64,000 nt of DNA from Erythrobacter sp. SDW2 (lineage in GTDB: Bacteria; Pseudomonadota; Alphaproteobacteria; Sphingomonadales; Sphingomonadaceae): assembly GCF_021431965.1 (NCBI RefSeq), contig NZ_CP090370.1, forward strand, positions 1,860,001 through 1,924,000, in the 5' to 3' direction. Position 1 is the stretch's first letter. Each line of letters begins with the position of its first letter. The position numbers were made by a program, and so were the translations under genes. The notes beneath the pieces were generated by a model. The model did no database searches. It saw only the letters and a program-made list of their open reading frames with translations, and was not told the DNA's origin. Shown in pieces: positions 11,227 through 19,883 of the stretch.

Positions 11227-11991
11227 ATGGCGGCAAAGCCCATCATGGTTCTCGTCCGCCCGCAACTGGGTGAGAACATCGGCAAGGCCGCGCGTGCCAT
11301 GCGCAATTTCGGCCTCGCCGAACTCCGTCTTGTCGCGCCGCGCGATGGCTGGCCCAATCCTTCGGCAGGACCTGCTGCCGCGGGCGCTGACGATGTCCTG
11401 GAGCAGGCGCAGGTCTATGCCACCGTTGCGGAGGCGGTTGCCGATTGCGCCAACATCTATGCCACAACGGTGCGGAAGCGGGGGGTGACCAAACCGGTCG
11501 TGACACCCGAAGAAGCCGCCCGGGCGATCCATAACGAGCTGGGGCGCTCGGCCATCCTGTTCGGCCCGGAACGGTCCGGCCTCGAAACCGAGGATGTCGC
11601 CCTCGCCCGCGCAATCTTAACCGTTCCGATCGATCCCGATTTCGGTTCGCTGAACCTTGCCCAAGCTGTAATTCTGTGTGCTTACGAGTGGTCGAAGAAT
11701 GCCGATCTCGTGCAGCCGACGCAGGAGGAACTGCTGCCCCCCGCGCCGCAGGCTGACCTCGATGGGCTGGTGGGACACCTTGAGGAAATGCTCGAGCCGA
11801 AAGGTTATTTCCTGCCGGCTTCCCGTGCCGCTGCAACACGCCTGACCTTGCGCAATGTCTTGACCAAGCCGGGCTGGAATCACCTTGAGATCAGAACGTT
11901 ACGCGGCGTCCTGTCGTCGCTCCAGCGGGAAGACTGGGCCGAACGCAACAAGGGCAAGGAACCTCTCGACAGCAGCGACGATCCTCAATAG
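11227..11991 (+). CDS. trmJ: TrmJ-like tRNA 2'-O-methyltransferase (SpoU family)
   Basis: SpoU-family (SPOUT) RNA ribose methyltransferase that uses S-adenosylmethionine. The three knot motifs are visible: NIGKAARAMRNFG near the N-terminus, LFGPERSGLETEDV in the middle and IDPDFGSLNLAQAVILCAYEW. This pattern fits the TrmJ/LasT group, which modifies position 32 in the tRNA anticodon loop. The start at 11227 follows the nrdR stop by one base and gives 254 residues of normal family length. The exact tRNA target is inferred from family resemblance only. Confidence 0.87.
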   Translation: MAAKPIMVLVRPQLGENIGKAARAMRNFGLAELRLVAPRDGWPNPSAGPAAAGADDVLEQAQVYATVAEAVADCANIYATTVRKRGVTKPVVTPEEAARAIHNELGRSAILFGPERSGLETEDVALARAILTVPIDPDFGSLNLAQAVILCAYEWSKNADLVQPTQEELLPPAPQADLDGLVGHLEEMLEPKGYFLPASRAAATRLTLRNVLTKPGWNHLEIRTLRGVLSSLQREDWAERNKGKEPLDSSDDPQ

Positions 11992-12028
11992 CCTCCCCGC
12001 TACCCCCGATTCATACAGGAACGATTCG

Positions 12029-12241
12029 ATGCTTTCGACTGTGGTCGCCCTCTTGCTTGTTGCCTTCGAGCCTGCCGAAGTGCCTGCCGAAAAATCCGCT
12101 GAAACGCCGGCACAAACGGCTGAACCCGCGCAGGCCGCGGAGAAGATCTGCCGCTACATCCGCAAGGATGCCAGCAGTCGCCGCAAGGACAAGGTTTGCC
12201 TTACTGCCGAGCAGTGGAAACAGCAGAACCAGGGCGAATAG
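12029..12241 (+). CDS. Small secreted protein with two conserved cysteines
   Basis: A 70-residue protein with a short hydrophobic start (MLSTVVALLLVAF) that may act as a signal segment, a low-complexity Pro/Ala/Glu stretch, then a compact end with CRYIRKDASSRRKDKVCLTAEQW. The C-x(n)-S-R-x(n)-C-x-T-x-x-x-W pattern at the end resembles other short exported proteins of sphingomonads as I remember them. No known function. It sits alone between the methyltransferase and the minus-strand chorismate mutase, 37 bases after the former. Confidence 0.6.
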   Translation: MLSTVVALLLVAFEPAEVPAEKSAETPAQTAEPAQAAEKICRYIRKDASSRRKDKVCLTAEQWKQQNQGE

Positions 12242-12253
12242 CTGTGCCCCGGA

Positions 12254-12583
12254 TCAGGCGTCGCTCCTGATCCGATCCCACTCGACCAGTTCGTAGGCAA
12301 TCGACGCCTCGACAAGGCTGTTCCAGATCGCCGCGATTTCTTCAGCCGGAAGGTCGCGATTGGCGGCGTCTGCCCTTGCGGCTTCGATCACCTGGGCCTT
12401 GCGAGCTTCGTCACGCACCGCATTGCGGTCGGTTTTGATCCGGGCGGCCGCCCGCATGTAGCCGAAGCGCCGGTCGAGCAGTTCGATCAATGCGCGGTCA
12501 GTCGCGTCGACGCCCGCGCGCACGTCCAGCATGGTCTGGCAATCTTCGGGGTGTTTGGCTTCGGCAAGCTTGGTCTCGGTCAT
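12254..12583 (-). CDS. Chorismate mutase, AroQ class
   Basis: A 109-residue all-helical protein of the AroQ/PchB chorismate mutase type, which rearranges chorismate to prephenate for phenylalanine and tyrosine synthesis. Features seen are the N-terminal helix with LDVRAGVDATDRALIELLDRRFGYM, a DEARKAQVIEAARADAANR stretch in the middle, and the C-terminal helix IWNSLVEASIAYEL. The arginines and lysines expected to bind the substrate carboxylates are present (Arg in DVRAGVD, Lys in ARIKTDR). PchB-like isochorismate pyruvate lyases share the fold, so the exact reaction is not certain. It converges with the small secreted protein. Confidence 0.85.
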   Translation of the reverse strand: MTETKLAEAKHPEDCQTMLDVRAGVDATDRALIELLDRRFGYMRAAARIKTDRNAVRDEARKAQVIEAARADAANRDLPAEEIAAIWNSLVEASIAYELVEWDRIRSDA

Positions 12584-12643
12584 GCCGCGCCCTGTGGCGA
12601 CACCGGGCGGCTTTGTCGAGGGGCAAGCGGGACCATTCCCGCC

Positions 12644-12671
12644 TTGACTTGCACGCCTCAGACGCTAGAGG
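12644..12671 (+). promoter_or_regulatory. Candidate promoter for rpsD with long leader
   Basis: TTGACT (12644-12649) and TAGAGG (12666-12671) lie 16 bases apart and point toward rpsD. Transcription from here would give a 5' leader of about 145 bases with at least one strong hairpin (stem arms CGCGTG/CACGCG near 12693-12705). Ribosomal protein S4 is known to autoregulate in other bacteria, so a regulatory leader is possible. The leader structure was judged by eye. Confidence 0.4.
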
Positions 12672-12824
12672 GCGCGCTTCACTTCGGCACCGCGTGTTCC
12701 GCACGCGTCCGATTGGCCCCGCACCCCGGTGAAGCGGTGGCCGCATCAGTCCTAGCGATTGATGGTGCGTACCGGGTTCAAGGGCCGTCACAGTGGCTGC
12801 CTAGCAAATCGAAGGATACGACTT

Positions 12825-13439
12825 ATGTCGAAGCGCAAGAGCGCCAAGTACAAACTCGACCGCCGGATGGGCGAAAACATCTGGGGTCGCCCGAATTCGC
12901 CGGTCAACAAGCGTTCCTACGGCCCGGGCCAGCACGGCCAGCGCCGCAAGGGCAAGATGAGCGACTTCGGCCTGCAGCTGCGCGCCAAGCAGAAGCTCAA
13001 GGGTTACTACGGCGACGTTACCGAGAAGCAGTTCAAGCGCACCTACCAGGAAGCGTCGCGCATGAAGGGCGACACCGGCCAGAACCTGATCGGCCTGCTC
13101 GAGCAGCGTCTGGACATGGTCGTTTATCGCGCCAAGTTCGCGCCGACCATCTTCGCCGCCCGCCAGATCGTGAGCCACGGCCACATCTACCTCAACGGCG
13201 TGAAGACCAACATCGCCTCGGCCCGGGTCAAGGTCGGCGACGTCGTCAGCCTGGGCGCCAAGGCCAAGGAAATGGCGCTGGTGATCGAAGCCCAGAGCCT
13301 GCCCGAGCGTGACATTCCGGACTACGTCGCCCCCGACGGCAACGACAAGGTAACCTTCACCCGCGTGCCGAAGCTCGACGAAGTGCCCTACCCGGTCACC
13401 ATGGAACCGAACCTGGTCGTCGAATTCTATTCGCGTTAA
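12825..13439 (+). CDS. rpsD: 30S ribosomal protein S4
   Basis: Primary 16S rRNA-binding protein that nucleates assembly of the small subunit body. At 204 residues it matches the bacterial S4 length. The start [20 protein letters not shown] and the [20 protein letters not shown] stretch are characteristic, and the S4 RNA-binding domain follows ([33 protein letters not shown]). I set the start at 12825 because the family begins with a short MSKR; the upstream in-frame extension has no S4 similarity. It is monocistronic, ending in a strong terminator after an intergenic palindromic repeat. Confidence 0.98.
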   Translation: MSKRKSAKYKLDRRMGENIWGRPNSPVNKRSYGPGQHGQRRKGKMSDFGLQLRAKQKLKGYYGDVTEKQFKRTYQEASRMKGDTGQNLIGLLEQRLDMVVYRAKFAPTIFAARQIVSHGHIYLNGVKTNIASARVKVGDVVSLGAKAKEMALVIEAQSLPERDIPDYVAPDGNDKVTFTRVPKLDEVPYPVTMEPNLVVEFYSR

Positions 13440-13446
13440 GGATAGC

Positions 13447-13524
13447 GTCGCCCCAGCGAAAGCTGGGGCCGCTTTCGGGCTTGTCCAAAATCGGCAAGCG
13501 ATCCCAGCTTTCGCTGGAATGACG
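13447..13524. repeat. Palindromic intergenic repeat, copy 1
   Basis: A 78-base element made of two arms. Arm 1 (13451-13468, CCCCAGCGAAAGCTGGGG) is a perfect 7 bp hairpin with a GAAA loop. Arm 2 (13503-13518) has a TTTC loop in the stem CCAGC/GCTGG. The two arms are also inverted copies of each other, including the flanking GTCG and GACG. A second copy is at 36118-36198. It lies between rpsD and its terminator. Confidence 0.9.
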
Positions 13525-13557
13525 AAAAAGGGGCGGTCCTGCGGGGCCGCCCTTTTT
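13525..13557. terminator. Bidirectional rho-independent terminator (rpsD / S41 peptidase)
   Basis: A nine-base stem, GGGCGGTCC (13531-13539) with GGGCCGCCC (13544-13552) including one G-U pair, closes a TGCG loop. It is flanked by AAAAA (13525-13529) and TTTTT (13553-13557), so it can end transcripts from both sides. It lies between the convergent rpsD and S41 peptidase genes. Confidence 0.9.
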
Positions 13558-13564
13558 CGTTCCT

Positions 13565-15037
13565 TCAGGCGGCCCTGACCCACGTCATGGCTGTATCAAG
13601 GGAGCGGTCGGTTCCGACGGAGATGTCGACGGCGGTTCGCGGGACGAACACGTCGGGGTCCACCCCGGCATCGGGGCGCGGCCCCTTGGGATAATAGCCG
13701 ATCAGTGGCACGTCGAACTCGATGCCCGTTCCGGGTAGCCGGACAAAGAAGTAGGCTCCGCCATTGATCCCGCGGAGGTTCCCGCCGGAGGTTTCGCCGA
13801 ACAGCCGTACCAGGCCCGACTCCTTGGCCCGGCGGGCAAAGGAAAAGGTGGCGGAACTGCACACCGGTGAAATGAGTGCCGCCACCGGCACCGTGATGCG
13901 CGGGGTCTGTGCCGGTATGAAGTCGGTCGGCTCGGTTTCCTCCGCCATGCCGTAGAAGCCGCCCTCTACTTCAACGCCACCTTCGCCGATCGTGCGGAAA
14001 CTCCGGTCCCAGGTGTCGAGATAGGGATCGAGCCATTCCGGCGTCCGGCGGTAGCGGACCAGCTGGCGAAAGCCAGGAAACTGCAAGTCCCGGTCGGTCA
14101 GGCGCGATAGAATGGCGTTGCCGCATTCGTTGCCGCCCTCATTATCGCGCAGATCGATCACCAGCCCGCGCGCACCGGAGAGGCTGGCGAGCCGATCGTC
14201 GAGCCAGCCCTGCCAGTCCCATTTGGTGTTGTACATCACCCAGGTCGGCATCGTCAGCAGCGCCACATCGTCGCGCATTTCCCATGTCCAGAACGGCCCC
14301 GGGCCTGAACTGTCGGATGCGGTGAGCAGTCCCGCCTGCCTTTGCGCGAAGGTCCACACCGGCAGCTCGGCGGCGAATTCGGTCCCGTCGGGACGTCGCC
14401 CGGTGATCCGGTGGCTCTCCCCTTCTGGAGGCAGCAGCAGGCCCTGATAGATATCGAAATAGTCGAGCCGATCGGTGTTGCGCATCTCCAGCTGCACCCG
14501 CCGTTTGGCGTCATTGTCCCCGTCGGCCCGGGTCAGCGGCAGCAGGCGGTTGAGCACATCCGATGCGGGAAGCCCGTTGAGCGACAGGATCTGCGTACCC
14601 GGCATCAGCTGGCCCGTACCGCTCAGGTCCTGCGTCACCACCATGTCATCGCCCAGCCAGGCAAAGGCAAACGGCAGACGTGTGGGACGATCGAACAGTT
14701 CGGAGACGATGGCGTCCGACTGGTTGTAGAAATTGCACTGGGTATGCCCGCAGCGCACCGTCGAGAGGAAACGCTGCAAGGTGACGAAGCTTTCGGCCCG
14801 GCTTTCGCCGCGGCCGAGGGCGACTTCAAGGCAGGCCAGCCTGTCCTCGATCTCCGCTGGCGTGTTGTAGCGATAGAGCCCCGGATGCAGCGCCAGCGCG
14901 CCGCGAATGATCGCCATGTCGTCCGGCACGGCGCTGCCTTCGATCGCCGCGGCCAGCGCGCCGGGGGTGGCCGCCAGGGCCGCCCCGCCTGCCACCAATC
15001 GTCCTGCCCCGCCAATGAACTGCCTTCTGCTCAGCAT
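13565..15037 (-). CDS. Tat-exported S41 family peptidase
   Basis: 490 residues. The N-terminus is a twin-arginine signal (MLSRRQFIGGAGRLVAGG, ending near TPGALA), so the protein is exported folded. The C-terminal half resembles S41 (C-terminal processing, tail-specific) peptidases: GARGLVIDLRDNEGGNECG, the nucleophile region PVCSSATFSFARRAKESG and FGETSGGNLRG. A PDZ-like part is suggested by PGTQILSLNGLPASDVLNRL. The Ser-Lys dyad is likely present but was not assigned with certainty. It follows the AraC-type regulator on the same strand with 72 bases between and ends at a shared terminator. Substrate unknown. Confidence 0.85.
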   Translation of the reverse strand: MLSRRQFIGGAGRLVAGGAALAATPGALAAAIEGSAVPDDMAIIRGALALHPGLYRYNTPAEIEDRLACLEVALGRGESRAESFVTLQRFLSTVRCGHTQCNFYNQSDAIVSELFDRPTRLPFAFAWLGDDMVVTQDLSGTGQLMPGTQILSLNGLPASDVLNRLLPLTRADGDNDAKRRVQLEMRNTDRLDYFDIYQGLLLPPEGESHRITGRRPDGTEFAAELPVWTFAQRQAGLLTASDSSGPGPFWTWEMRDDVALLTMPTWVMYNTKWDWQGWLDDRLASLSGARGLVIDLRDNEGGNECGNAILSRLTDRDLQFPGFRQLVRYRRTPEWLDPYLDTWDRSFRTIGEGGVEVEGGFYGMAEETEPTDFIPAQTPRITVPVAALISPVCSSATFSFARRAKESGLVRLFGETSGGNLRGINGGAYFFVRLPGTGIEFDVPLIGYYPKGPRPDAGVDPDVFVPRTAVDISVGTDRSLDTAMTWVRAA

Positions 15038-15109
15038 GTCAGTCTCCTTCGGGGAGAATGCCTGCCAGCAACCGCATGCGCCTGCGCTGCAAAAGCTGAA
15101 ATTGTTCGC

Positions 15110-16222
15110 TTATTCCGCTTTTGAGACGTGCGCCCTGCGGTATTCCGACGGTGTTGCCCCGTAGCAGGCGAGGAAGGCGCGGTTGAAGCTGGCTTTCGAG
15201 CTGAACCCGGCCTCCAGCGCGAGATCGAGCAGGTCGTCCGCCCGGCCCGCACCAATCGCAGCGGCCACATCTTCGCACCGCAGGCGGTTGACGAAGGTGG
15301 CGAAGTTGAGGCCCAGCCCGTCATTGAGCGCGCGCGAGAGATAGGCGGTGTTGGTGCCGAGCCGCCGCGCCAGCAGCGCCAGGCTAAGCTCGGGATCGGC
15401 GTGCCAGCCGTTGTGGCGTGTCGCTACAGCCCATTGCCCGCCCAGTGCCCGCCAGTCGCGCAGCGGCAATTCGGCCGGCTGCGGCTCCTCCATCGGGAAA
15501 TGCCGGTCGGCGTGGCGCAGGCCCTGGATGCCGAGGAACAGCGCGATGGTCGCAATGGCGGCATAGAGCCCCATCAGCCCCCGGTAGCCGAGCGGCGTGA
15601 CCAGATCCCATGCGCCGTAGAGCGTCCACACCGCCAGGAGGACGAACAAGGCCGCCATGGCCTGGCTGAGCCAGCGGGCGGCATAGCGGTGCTCGTCGCT
15701 GACCTGTTCGGGCAATTGCTGGCGGTAACGGGCAATCAGCGCGCGTGACCGCAGGCCGTAGGTAAGAAGTCCGGCCATCACGCCGATCCCGGTGATGACT
15801 CCATAGATCTCCGACTGGCGACCCAGCCATTCGTTCTTGAACGGCTGTTGCAGCGCGACAAAGCATATGGCGAGGTAGCTGAACTGCAGCAACGCCGGGA
15901 CAAGGTGCCACCCGCCCCGCCAGGGCCAATGCCCGCGCACCAGCGCATGGACATAGAGCCAGAACAGCGGCGCGACTGCGAGCGTGATCGACACCGGCAC
16001 GAAGCTCAGCCACTGCCAGCGGTCATAGAATCCGGCGAAACCGATCATCCACGGCGTGATGATCCCCGCCAGCACCACCAGCAGCAAGGCCAGCGTACGG
16101 TTGGCCCGCCGGTTCTCCAGCACGCGCAGCAGCGCCGCAGAGATCAGCAGAAGCTGGACAAAGGGCACCAGCAACACCGCCGTGCGCCAGCCGAAGGAGA
16201 GGCCTTCGACCAGGTGACTCAT
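15110..16222 (-). CDS. Membrane-bound AraC-family transcriptional regulator
   Basis: 370 residues. The N-terminal two thirds hold about six or seven hydrophobic segments (for example [52 protein letters not shown]). The last 100 residues form an AraC-type double HTH ([22 protein letters not shown] and [19 protein letters not shown], ending with [12 protein letters not shown]). Such proteins are thought to sense membrane or periplasmic signals and bind DNA. Its start overlaps the tgt stop by four bases, so it is translated from the tgt transcript. The S41 peptidase gene downstream is a possible target, which is inference. Confidence 0.88.
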   Translation of the reverse strand: MSHLVEGLSFGWRTAVLLVPFVQLLLISAALLRVLENRRANRTLALLLVVLAGIITPWMIGFAGFYDRWQWLSFVPVSITLAVAPLFWLYVHALVRGHWPWRGGWHLVPALLQFSYLAICFVALQQPFKNEWLGRQSEIYGVITGIGVMAGLLTYGLRSRALIARYRQQLPEQVSDEHRYAARWLSQAMAALFVLLAVWTLYGAWDLVTPLGYRGLMGLYAAIATIALFLGIQGLRHADRHFPMEEPQPAELPLRDWRALGGQWAVATRHNGWHADPELSLALLARRLGTNTAYLSRALNDGLGLNFATFVNRLRCEDVAAAIGAGRADDLLDLALEAGFSSKASFNRAFLACYGATPSEYRRAHVSKAE

Positions 16223-17358
16223 CGATCCTGATCGCCCGCCAGATAATCCCGCCGGAAATCCGCCGCAAAGGCTGCAAAACTTTGCTCGGTTATCGCATCA
16301 CGCATCGCCGCCATCAATTGCTGATAGAAGCCGATATTGTGCTCGGTCATCAGCATCGCGCCGAGGATTTCCTGCGACTTGACCAGATGGTGCAGATAGG
16401 CGCGGCTGTAGCTGGCGCAGGTCGGGCACTGGCAGCGCTCGTCGAGCGGGCCCTGGTCCTCTGCGAAACGGGCGTTGCGCAGGTTGAGCGGGCCGTGCCA
16501 CGTGAAGGCCTGCCCGTTGCGGCCCGAGCGGCTTGGCAGGACGCAATCGAACATGTCGACCCCGCGCTCGACCGCGCCGACGAGGTCGTCCGGCTTGCCC
16601 ACACCCATCAGGTAGCGCGGCCGGTCTGCGGGCAACTGGCCGGGTGCAAAGTCGAGCGTGGCGAACATCGCCTCCTGCCCCTCGCCCACGGCCAGCCCGC
16701 CGATGGCATAGCCGTCGAAGCCGATCTCGGTCAGCTTCTGGGCGCTGATCCGGCGCAGTTCCTCGTCCAGCGCACCCTGCTGGATGCCGAACAGGGCGGA
16801 GCGGGCGGCATGATCCTCGCCGCGGTCGAACCCGTCCCGGCTGCGCCTGGCCCAGCGCATCGACATTTCCATGCTCGCGCCGATCACATCGCGGGGCTGG
16901 TCGGCGCGCGGGCATTCGTCGAACGCCATGACGATATCGCTACCGAGCAGGCGCTGGATCTCCATGCTGCGCTCGGGCGTGAGCATGTGCTTCGACCCGT
17001 CGAGATGGCTGCGAAACTCGACGCCTTCCTCGGTTAGCTTGCGCAATTCGGAAAGGCTCATCACCTGGTAGCCGCCGCTGTCGGTCAGGATCGGGCGGTG
17101 CCAGTTCATGAAGCGGTGCAGCCCGCCCAGCTTCGCCACCCGCTCAGCCCCCGGACGCAGCATCAGGTGGTAGGTGTTACCGAGGATGATGTCGGCCCCG
17201 GTTGCCCGCACGCTCTCGGGCTTCATCGCCTTGACGGTGGCGGCAGTGCCGACGGGCATGAAGGCCGGCGTGCTGATCTCGCCCCGTTGCATGGCGATGG
17301 TGCCGGTGCGGGCCTGGCCGTCGGTGGCGTGGATGGTGAAGGAGAAGCGGGTGCTCAT
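16219..17358 (-). CDS. tgt: tRNA-guanine transglycosylase
   Basis: Exchanges guanine-34 in GUN anticodons for the queuosine precursor preQ1. The 379 residues match bacterial Tgt: [18 protein letters not shown] near the N-terminus, [13 protein letters not shown], the substrate-binding [16 protein letters not shown], the nucleophile region [17 protein letters not shown] and the zinc site [17 protein letters not shown]. queA, the next enzyme of the pathway, is encoded about 3.5 kb away on the same strand. tgt overlaps the downstream AraC-type gene by four bases, and a terminator separates it from the outer membrane protein gene upstream. Confidence 0.97.
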   Translation of the reverse strand: MSTRFSFTIHATDGQARTGTIAMQRGEISTPAFMPVGTAATVKAMKPESVRATGADIILGNTYHLMLRPGAERVAKLGGLHRFMNWHRPILTDSGGYQVMSLSELRKLTEEGVEFRSHLDGSKHMLTPERSMEIQRLLGSDIVMAFDECPRADQPRDVIGASMEMSMRWARRSRDGFDRGEDHAARSALFGIQQGALDEELRRISAQKLTEIGFDGYAIGGLAVGEGQEAMFATLDFAPGQLPADRPRYLMGVGKPDDLVGAVERGVDMFDCVLPSRSGRNGQAFTWHGPLNLRNARFAEDQGPLDERCQCPTCASYSRAYLHHLVKSQEILGAMLMTEHNIGFYQQLMAAMRDAITEQSFAAFAADFRRDYLAGDQDR

Positions 17359-17397
17359 GCGCTGCGCCGCCTAGCGATGCTCGCCCTGCGGCACAAG

Positions 17398-17428
17398 AAA
17401 AAGGGGGCCGGTCCCAAGGACCGACCCC
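17398..17428 (-). terminator. Rho-independent terminator of outer membrane protein gene
   Basis: Read on the minus strand, a ten-base stem (17419-17428 with 17404-17413, one G-U pair) closes a five-base loop and is followed by TTTTT (17398-17402). It lies 27 bases after the stop of the beta-barrel gene and before tgt. Confidence 0.88.
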
Positions 17429-17455
17429 GCCGGGTATCTCCGAAAGCTGGTGCTA

Positions 17456-17992
17456 TCAGAAGTTGAACAGGACGCCGGCCGTCAGGCGGGTCGAGTCGAA
17501 GCCGATGGTATCGGCATTGAGGCGCAGGCTCACCGGGGCACTGCCGAGACCGATGTCGGCGCCGACGCCGACGATGTAGTCGCCGTCGCTGTCGTCAACA
17601 CCCGGAGGCGGGTTGCCGCCGAGGATGGTCGCGAGATCGAAATCGACTTCCTGGTACCCGCCCTTGACGTAGAGCTTGGTACCGCCGCCGACCTTCGCGC
17701 CGATGCGCGCGGCGATGCCGTATTCGTTGTCGATGACACCGTCGCCGAGATTGTAGTTGGCTTCACCGCCAACGAAGAAGGTATCGCCAACCGGAAAGTC
17801 GACACCGGCCACGGCACCGTAGATCATGCCATCGTCACCATCGATGCCAACGCCGATGTCGTGATAGCCGATGGTGGCACCGACATAAGGTTCAGCGCCA
17901 ACCGAAGCGGTTTCGTCCTGCGCGAAAGCCGGGGTAGCGAATGCGAGCGAGGCAGTGAGGGCTGCCGATGCTGCAAGAATCTTGGTCTTCAT
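17456..17992 (-). CDS. Outer membrane beta-barrel protein
   Basis: 178 residues with a clear signal peptide (MKTKILAASAALTASLAFA, cleavage after PAFAQ). The mature part has alternating beta-strand patterns (PYVGATIGYHDIGVGID, VGGEANYNLGDGV, KLYVKGGYQEVDFD) and ends in Phe (AGVLFNF), as outer membrane barrels do. This fits the small OmpA/OmpW-like porin folds, probably with eight strands. The start at 17992 was chosen for the signal peptide and an AGGAAAAG Shine-Dalgarno sequence; an upstream ATG would add a non-signal extension. It has its own candidate promoter and a strong terminator. Function unknown. Confidence 0.85.
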   Translation of the reverse strand: MKTKILAASAALTASLAFATPAFAQDETASVGAEPYVGATIGYHDIGVGIDGDDGMIYGAVAGVDFPVGDTFFVGGEANYNLGDGVIDNEYGIAARIGAKVGGGTKLYVKGGYQEVDFDLATILGGNPPPGVDDSDGDYIVGVGADIGLGSAPVSLRLNADTIGFDSTRLTAGVLFNF

Positions 17993-18030
17993 TACTTTTC
18001 CTATTGTTGACTGCCCTGTTGCGGGCGGCG

Positions 18031-18060
18031 TCGATATGGGGACTCGCAAGTTTCCGTCAA
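18031..18060 (-). promoter_or_regulatory. Candidate promoter of outer membrane protein gene
   Basis: On the minus strand TTGACG (18055-18060) and TATCGA (18031-18036) are 18 bases apart, about 39 bases upstream of the start codon at 17992. Box quality is moderate. Confidence 0.4.
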
Positions 18061-18142
18061 ATGAACGGCGCTGTCAGCAAAAAGACAATCGGATCAAACG
18101 CTCACGGCGCTCGATCAACGGCATTTTCGGCCTGATCCTGCT

Positions 18143-19099
18143 TCAGAAACTGTAGATCAGGGAGGTCCGGGCCATGGTATCCGTCGCGACGGCGCCCGCC
18201 TGCGGGTGGCTGTCGTATTCGACGTCATAGGCGAAGCGCGACACCAGCCTGTCGCTGATCTTGAATTCCAGCCCGGTGGAAAGGTCGATGCTGGTATTGG
18301 CTGCGTCGATGAACACCGTTGCCTGCCCGCCGGTCTCGGCAACGGCGCTGGCCGACTGGGTCAGCTTGACGCGCTCCAGCGGCAACCACTCGAACTCCAT
18401 GCCGAACAGCCCGCCAAGCCGGCTCTCCGTCGGGCCGTTGAGGTAGTCGCTGACCCGATAGGCCGGGCCTGCCTTGACCGACAGCTTGGCATTGTCCTCG
18501 TTGATGATCCGGTAGCCGATACCACCCGAGACCTGGTACCGAGCGGCAATACGCTGCAGGCGGTCATGCTCGAACTGGGCGAGACCATAGGCAAAGACAT
18601 CTTCCCCGAATTGCCAGCGCGGCTCGTAAGCGACGAGCACCTGCTGGCGACTGGTCGTGCTGTTCTGGCGCTGGAAGTCCACCCGCGTGCGCAGCGCATG
18701 GCTCCACTCGATCCCCTGTCGCTTGATGCCAGCGGAAGCCGAAATGCCGACGCTGTCGGTGTTGCCGCTGGACTGGAACCCGCCCAGCTCGACGCGCCCG
18801 GTCCAAAGGTCGAACACGCCAGCCGCGCGGATGGTTTTTTCCTTCTCCGCCGCTTCAGCCGCTTTGCGCCCGGCCAGCGCGGTTCCCCATTGCGCGGAGA
18901 TGGCGTCGATCTGTTCTGCGCTGGCGGGAAACGCCGTTCTGGCCAGTTCAAGCGCGGTCTTGACCTTGGCATCGTCACCTGTGGCGATCGCTGCGTCGAT
19001 GATGGCCTGGGCTCCGGGCGGCAGCTCCGCCCGTGCCGGGGTCGCCAGCACCAGCAAGGAGACGAGGAGGACCGGGCCGAGGGGGAAGCGCGCCATCAT
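18143..19099 (-). CDS. DUF481 family outer membrane protein
   Basis: 318 residues with a signal peptide (MMARFPLGPVLLVSLLVLA, ending PARA). A helical region rich in Ala and Lys follows (residues about 25-95), then a beta-rich domain that starts WTGRVELGGFQSSGNTDSVG, the hallmark opening of DUF481 proteins (YdiY-like, salt-inducible putative porins). It ends in Phe (SLIYSF), as expected for an outer membrane barrel. I chose 19099 as the start because the hydrophobic signal begins there and it leaves 19 bases after the upstream ABC permease stop. The three genes may be one transcript. Role unknown. Confidence 0.85.
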   Translation of the reverse strand: MMARFPLGPVLLVSLLVLATPARAELPPGAQAIIDAAIATGDDAKVKTALELARTAFPASAEQIDAISAQWGTALAGRKAAEAAEKEKTIRAAGVFDLWTGRVELGGFQSSGNTDSVGISASAGIKRQGIEWSHALRTRVDFQRQNSTTSRQQVLVAYEPRWQFGEDVFAYGLAQFEHDRLQRIAARYQVSGGIGYRIINEDNAKLSVKAGPAYRVSDYLNGPTESRLGGLFGMEFEWLPLERVKLTQSASAVAETGGQATVFIDAANTSIDLSTGLEFKISDRLVSRFAYDVEYDSHPQAGAVATDTMARTSLIYSF

Positions 19100-19118
19100 C
19101 TTGAAGGGGCGTAGCGCG

Positions 19119-19883
19119 TCAGTTGCGCAAGCGCCACCCTGTCTTGAAGATCCACGCGATGATGCCGACGCAGACCGCCAGGAAGCCGAGCGTGATTGCA
19201 AACGAAAGGCGGATATCGACATCGGACGTTCCGTAGAAGGTCCAGCGCAGCCCGCTTACCAGATAGACGATCGGGTTAAACAGCGCGAGCGTATCCCACG
19301 GCTTGGGCAGCATCTCGATCGAGTAGAAGGTTCCGCCAAGGAAGGTCAGCGGGGTCAGGAACAGCAGCGGGACAATGCCGAGCTTCTCGAAATTGTCGGC
19401 CCAGACGCCGAGGATGAATCCGAACAGGCTGAACGCTGCGGCGACGAGCATGACGTAGCCGATTGCCAGCAGCGGGTGCGCGATCGAGTAATCGACGAAC
19501 AGCCGGGCGGTCACGAGGATAATCGCCGCCAGGATCAAGCTCTTGGTTGCGGCTGCCCCAACGAAGCCGATCAGTGTCTCCGCGACGCCGACAGGTGCAG
19601 AAAGCAGTTCGTAGATCGTGCCCGTGAACTTGGGCATGTAGATCCCGAAGCTCGAATTGCTGGTCGTCTCGCCCAAAAGGGTCAGCATCAGCAGGCCGGG
19701 GATGATAAAGGCGGCATAATCCACCCCGCCAAGGTCCGGCATTCGCCCGCCAATGGCCGCGCCAAAGACGATGAAATAGAGCGAGGTGGTCAGCACCGGG
19801 GCCAGCACTGACTGGAACGCGGTGCGAAGGAAGCGGTAGAGCTCGCGCTTGTAGATCGACCAGGTTGAGCGGAGATTTATCAT
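19119..19883 (-). CDS. ABC-2 type transporter permease
   Basis: 254 residues with about six membrane helices and the ABC-2 (NodJ/DrrB-like) pattern: RELYRFLRTAFQSVLAPVLTT at the start and FGIYMPKFTGTIYELLSAPV in the middle, followed by FLTPLTFLGGTFYSIEMLP and NPIVYLVSGLRW. It forms an exporter with the ATPase encoded just upstream, whose stop overlaps its start by four bases. Exporters of this class move polysaccharides, lipids or drugs. The cargo cannot be told from sequence. Confidence 0.92.
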   Translation of the reverse strand: MINLRSTWSIYKRELYRFLRTAFQSVLAPVLTTSLYFIVFGAAIGGRMPDLGGVDYAAFIIPGLLMLTLLGETTSNSSFGIYMPKFTGTIYELLSAPVGVAETLIGFVGAAATKSLILAAIILVTARLFVDYSIAHPLLAIGYVMLVAAAFSLFGFILGVWADNFEKLGIVPLLFLTPLTFLGGTFYSIEMLPKPWDTLALFNPIVYLVSGLRWTFYGTSDVDIRLSFAITLGFLAVCVGIIAWIFKTGWRLRN

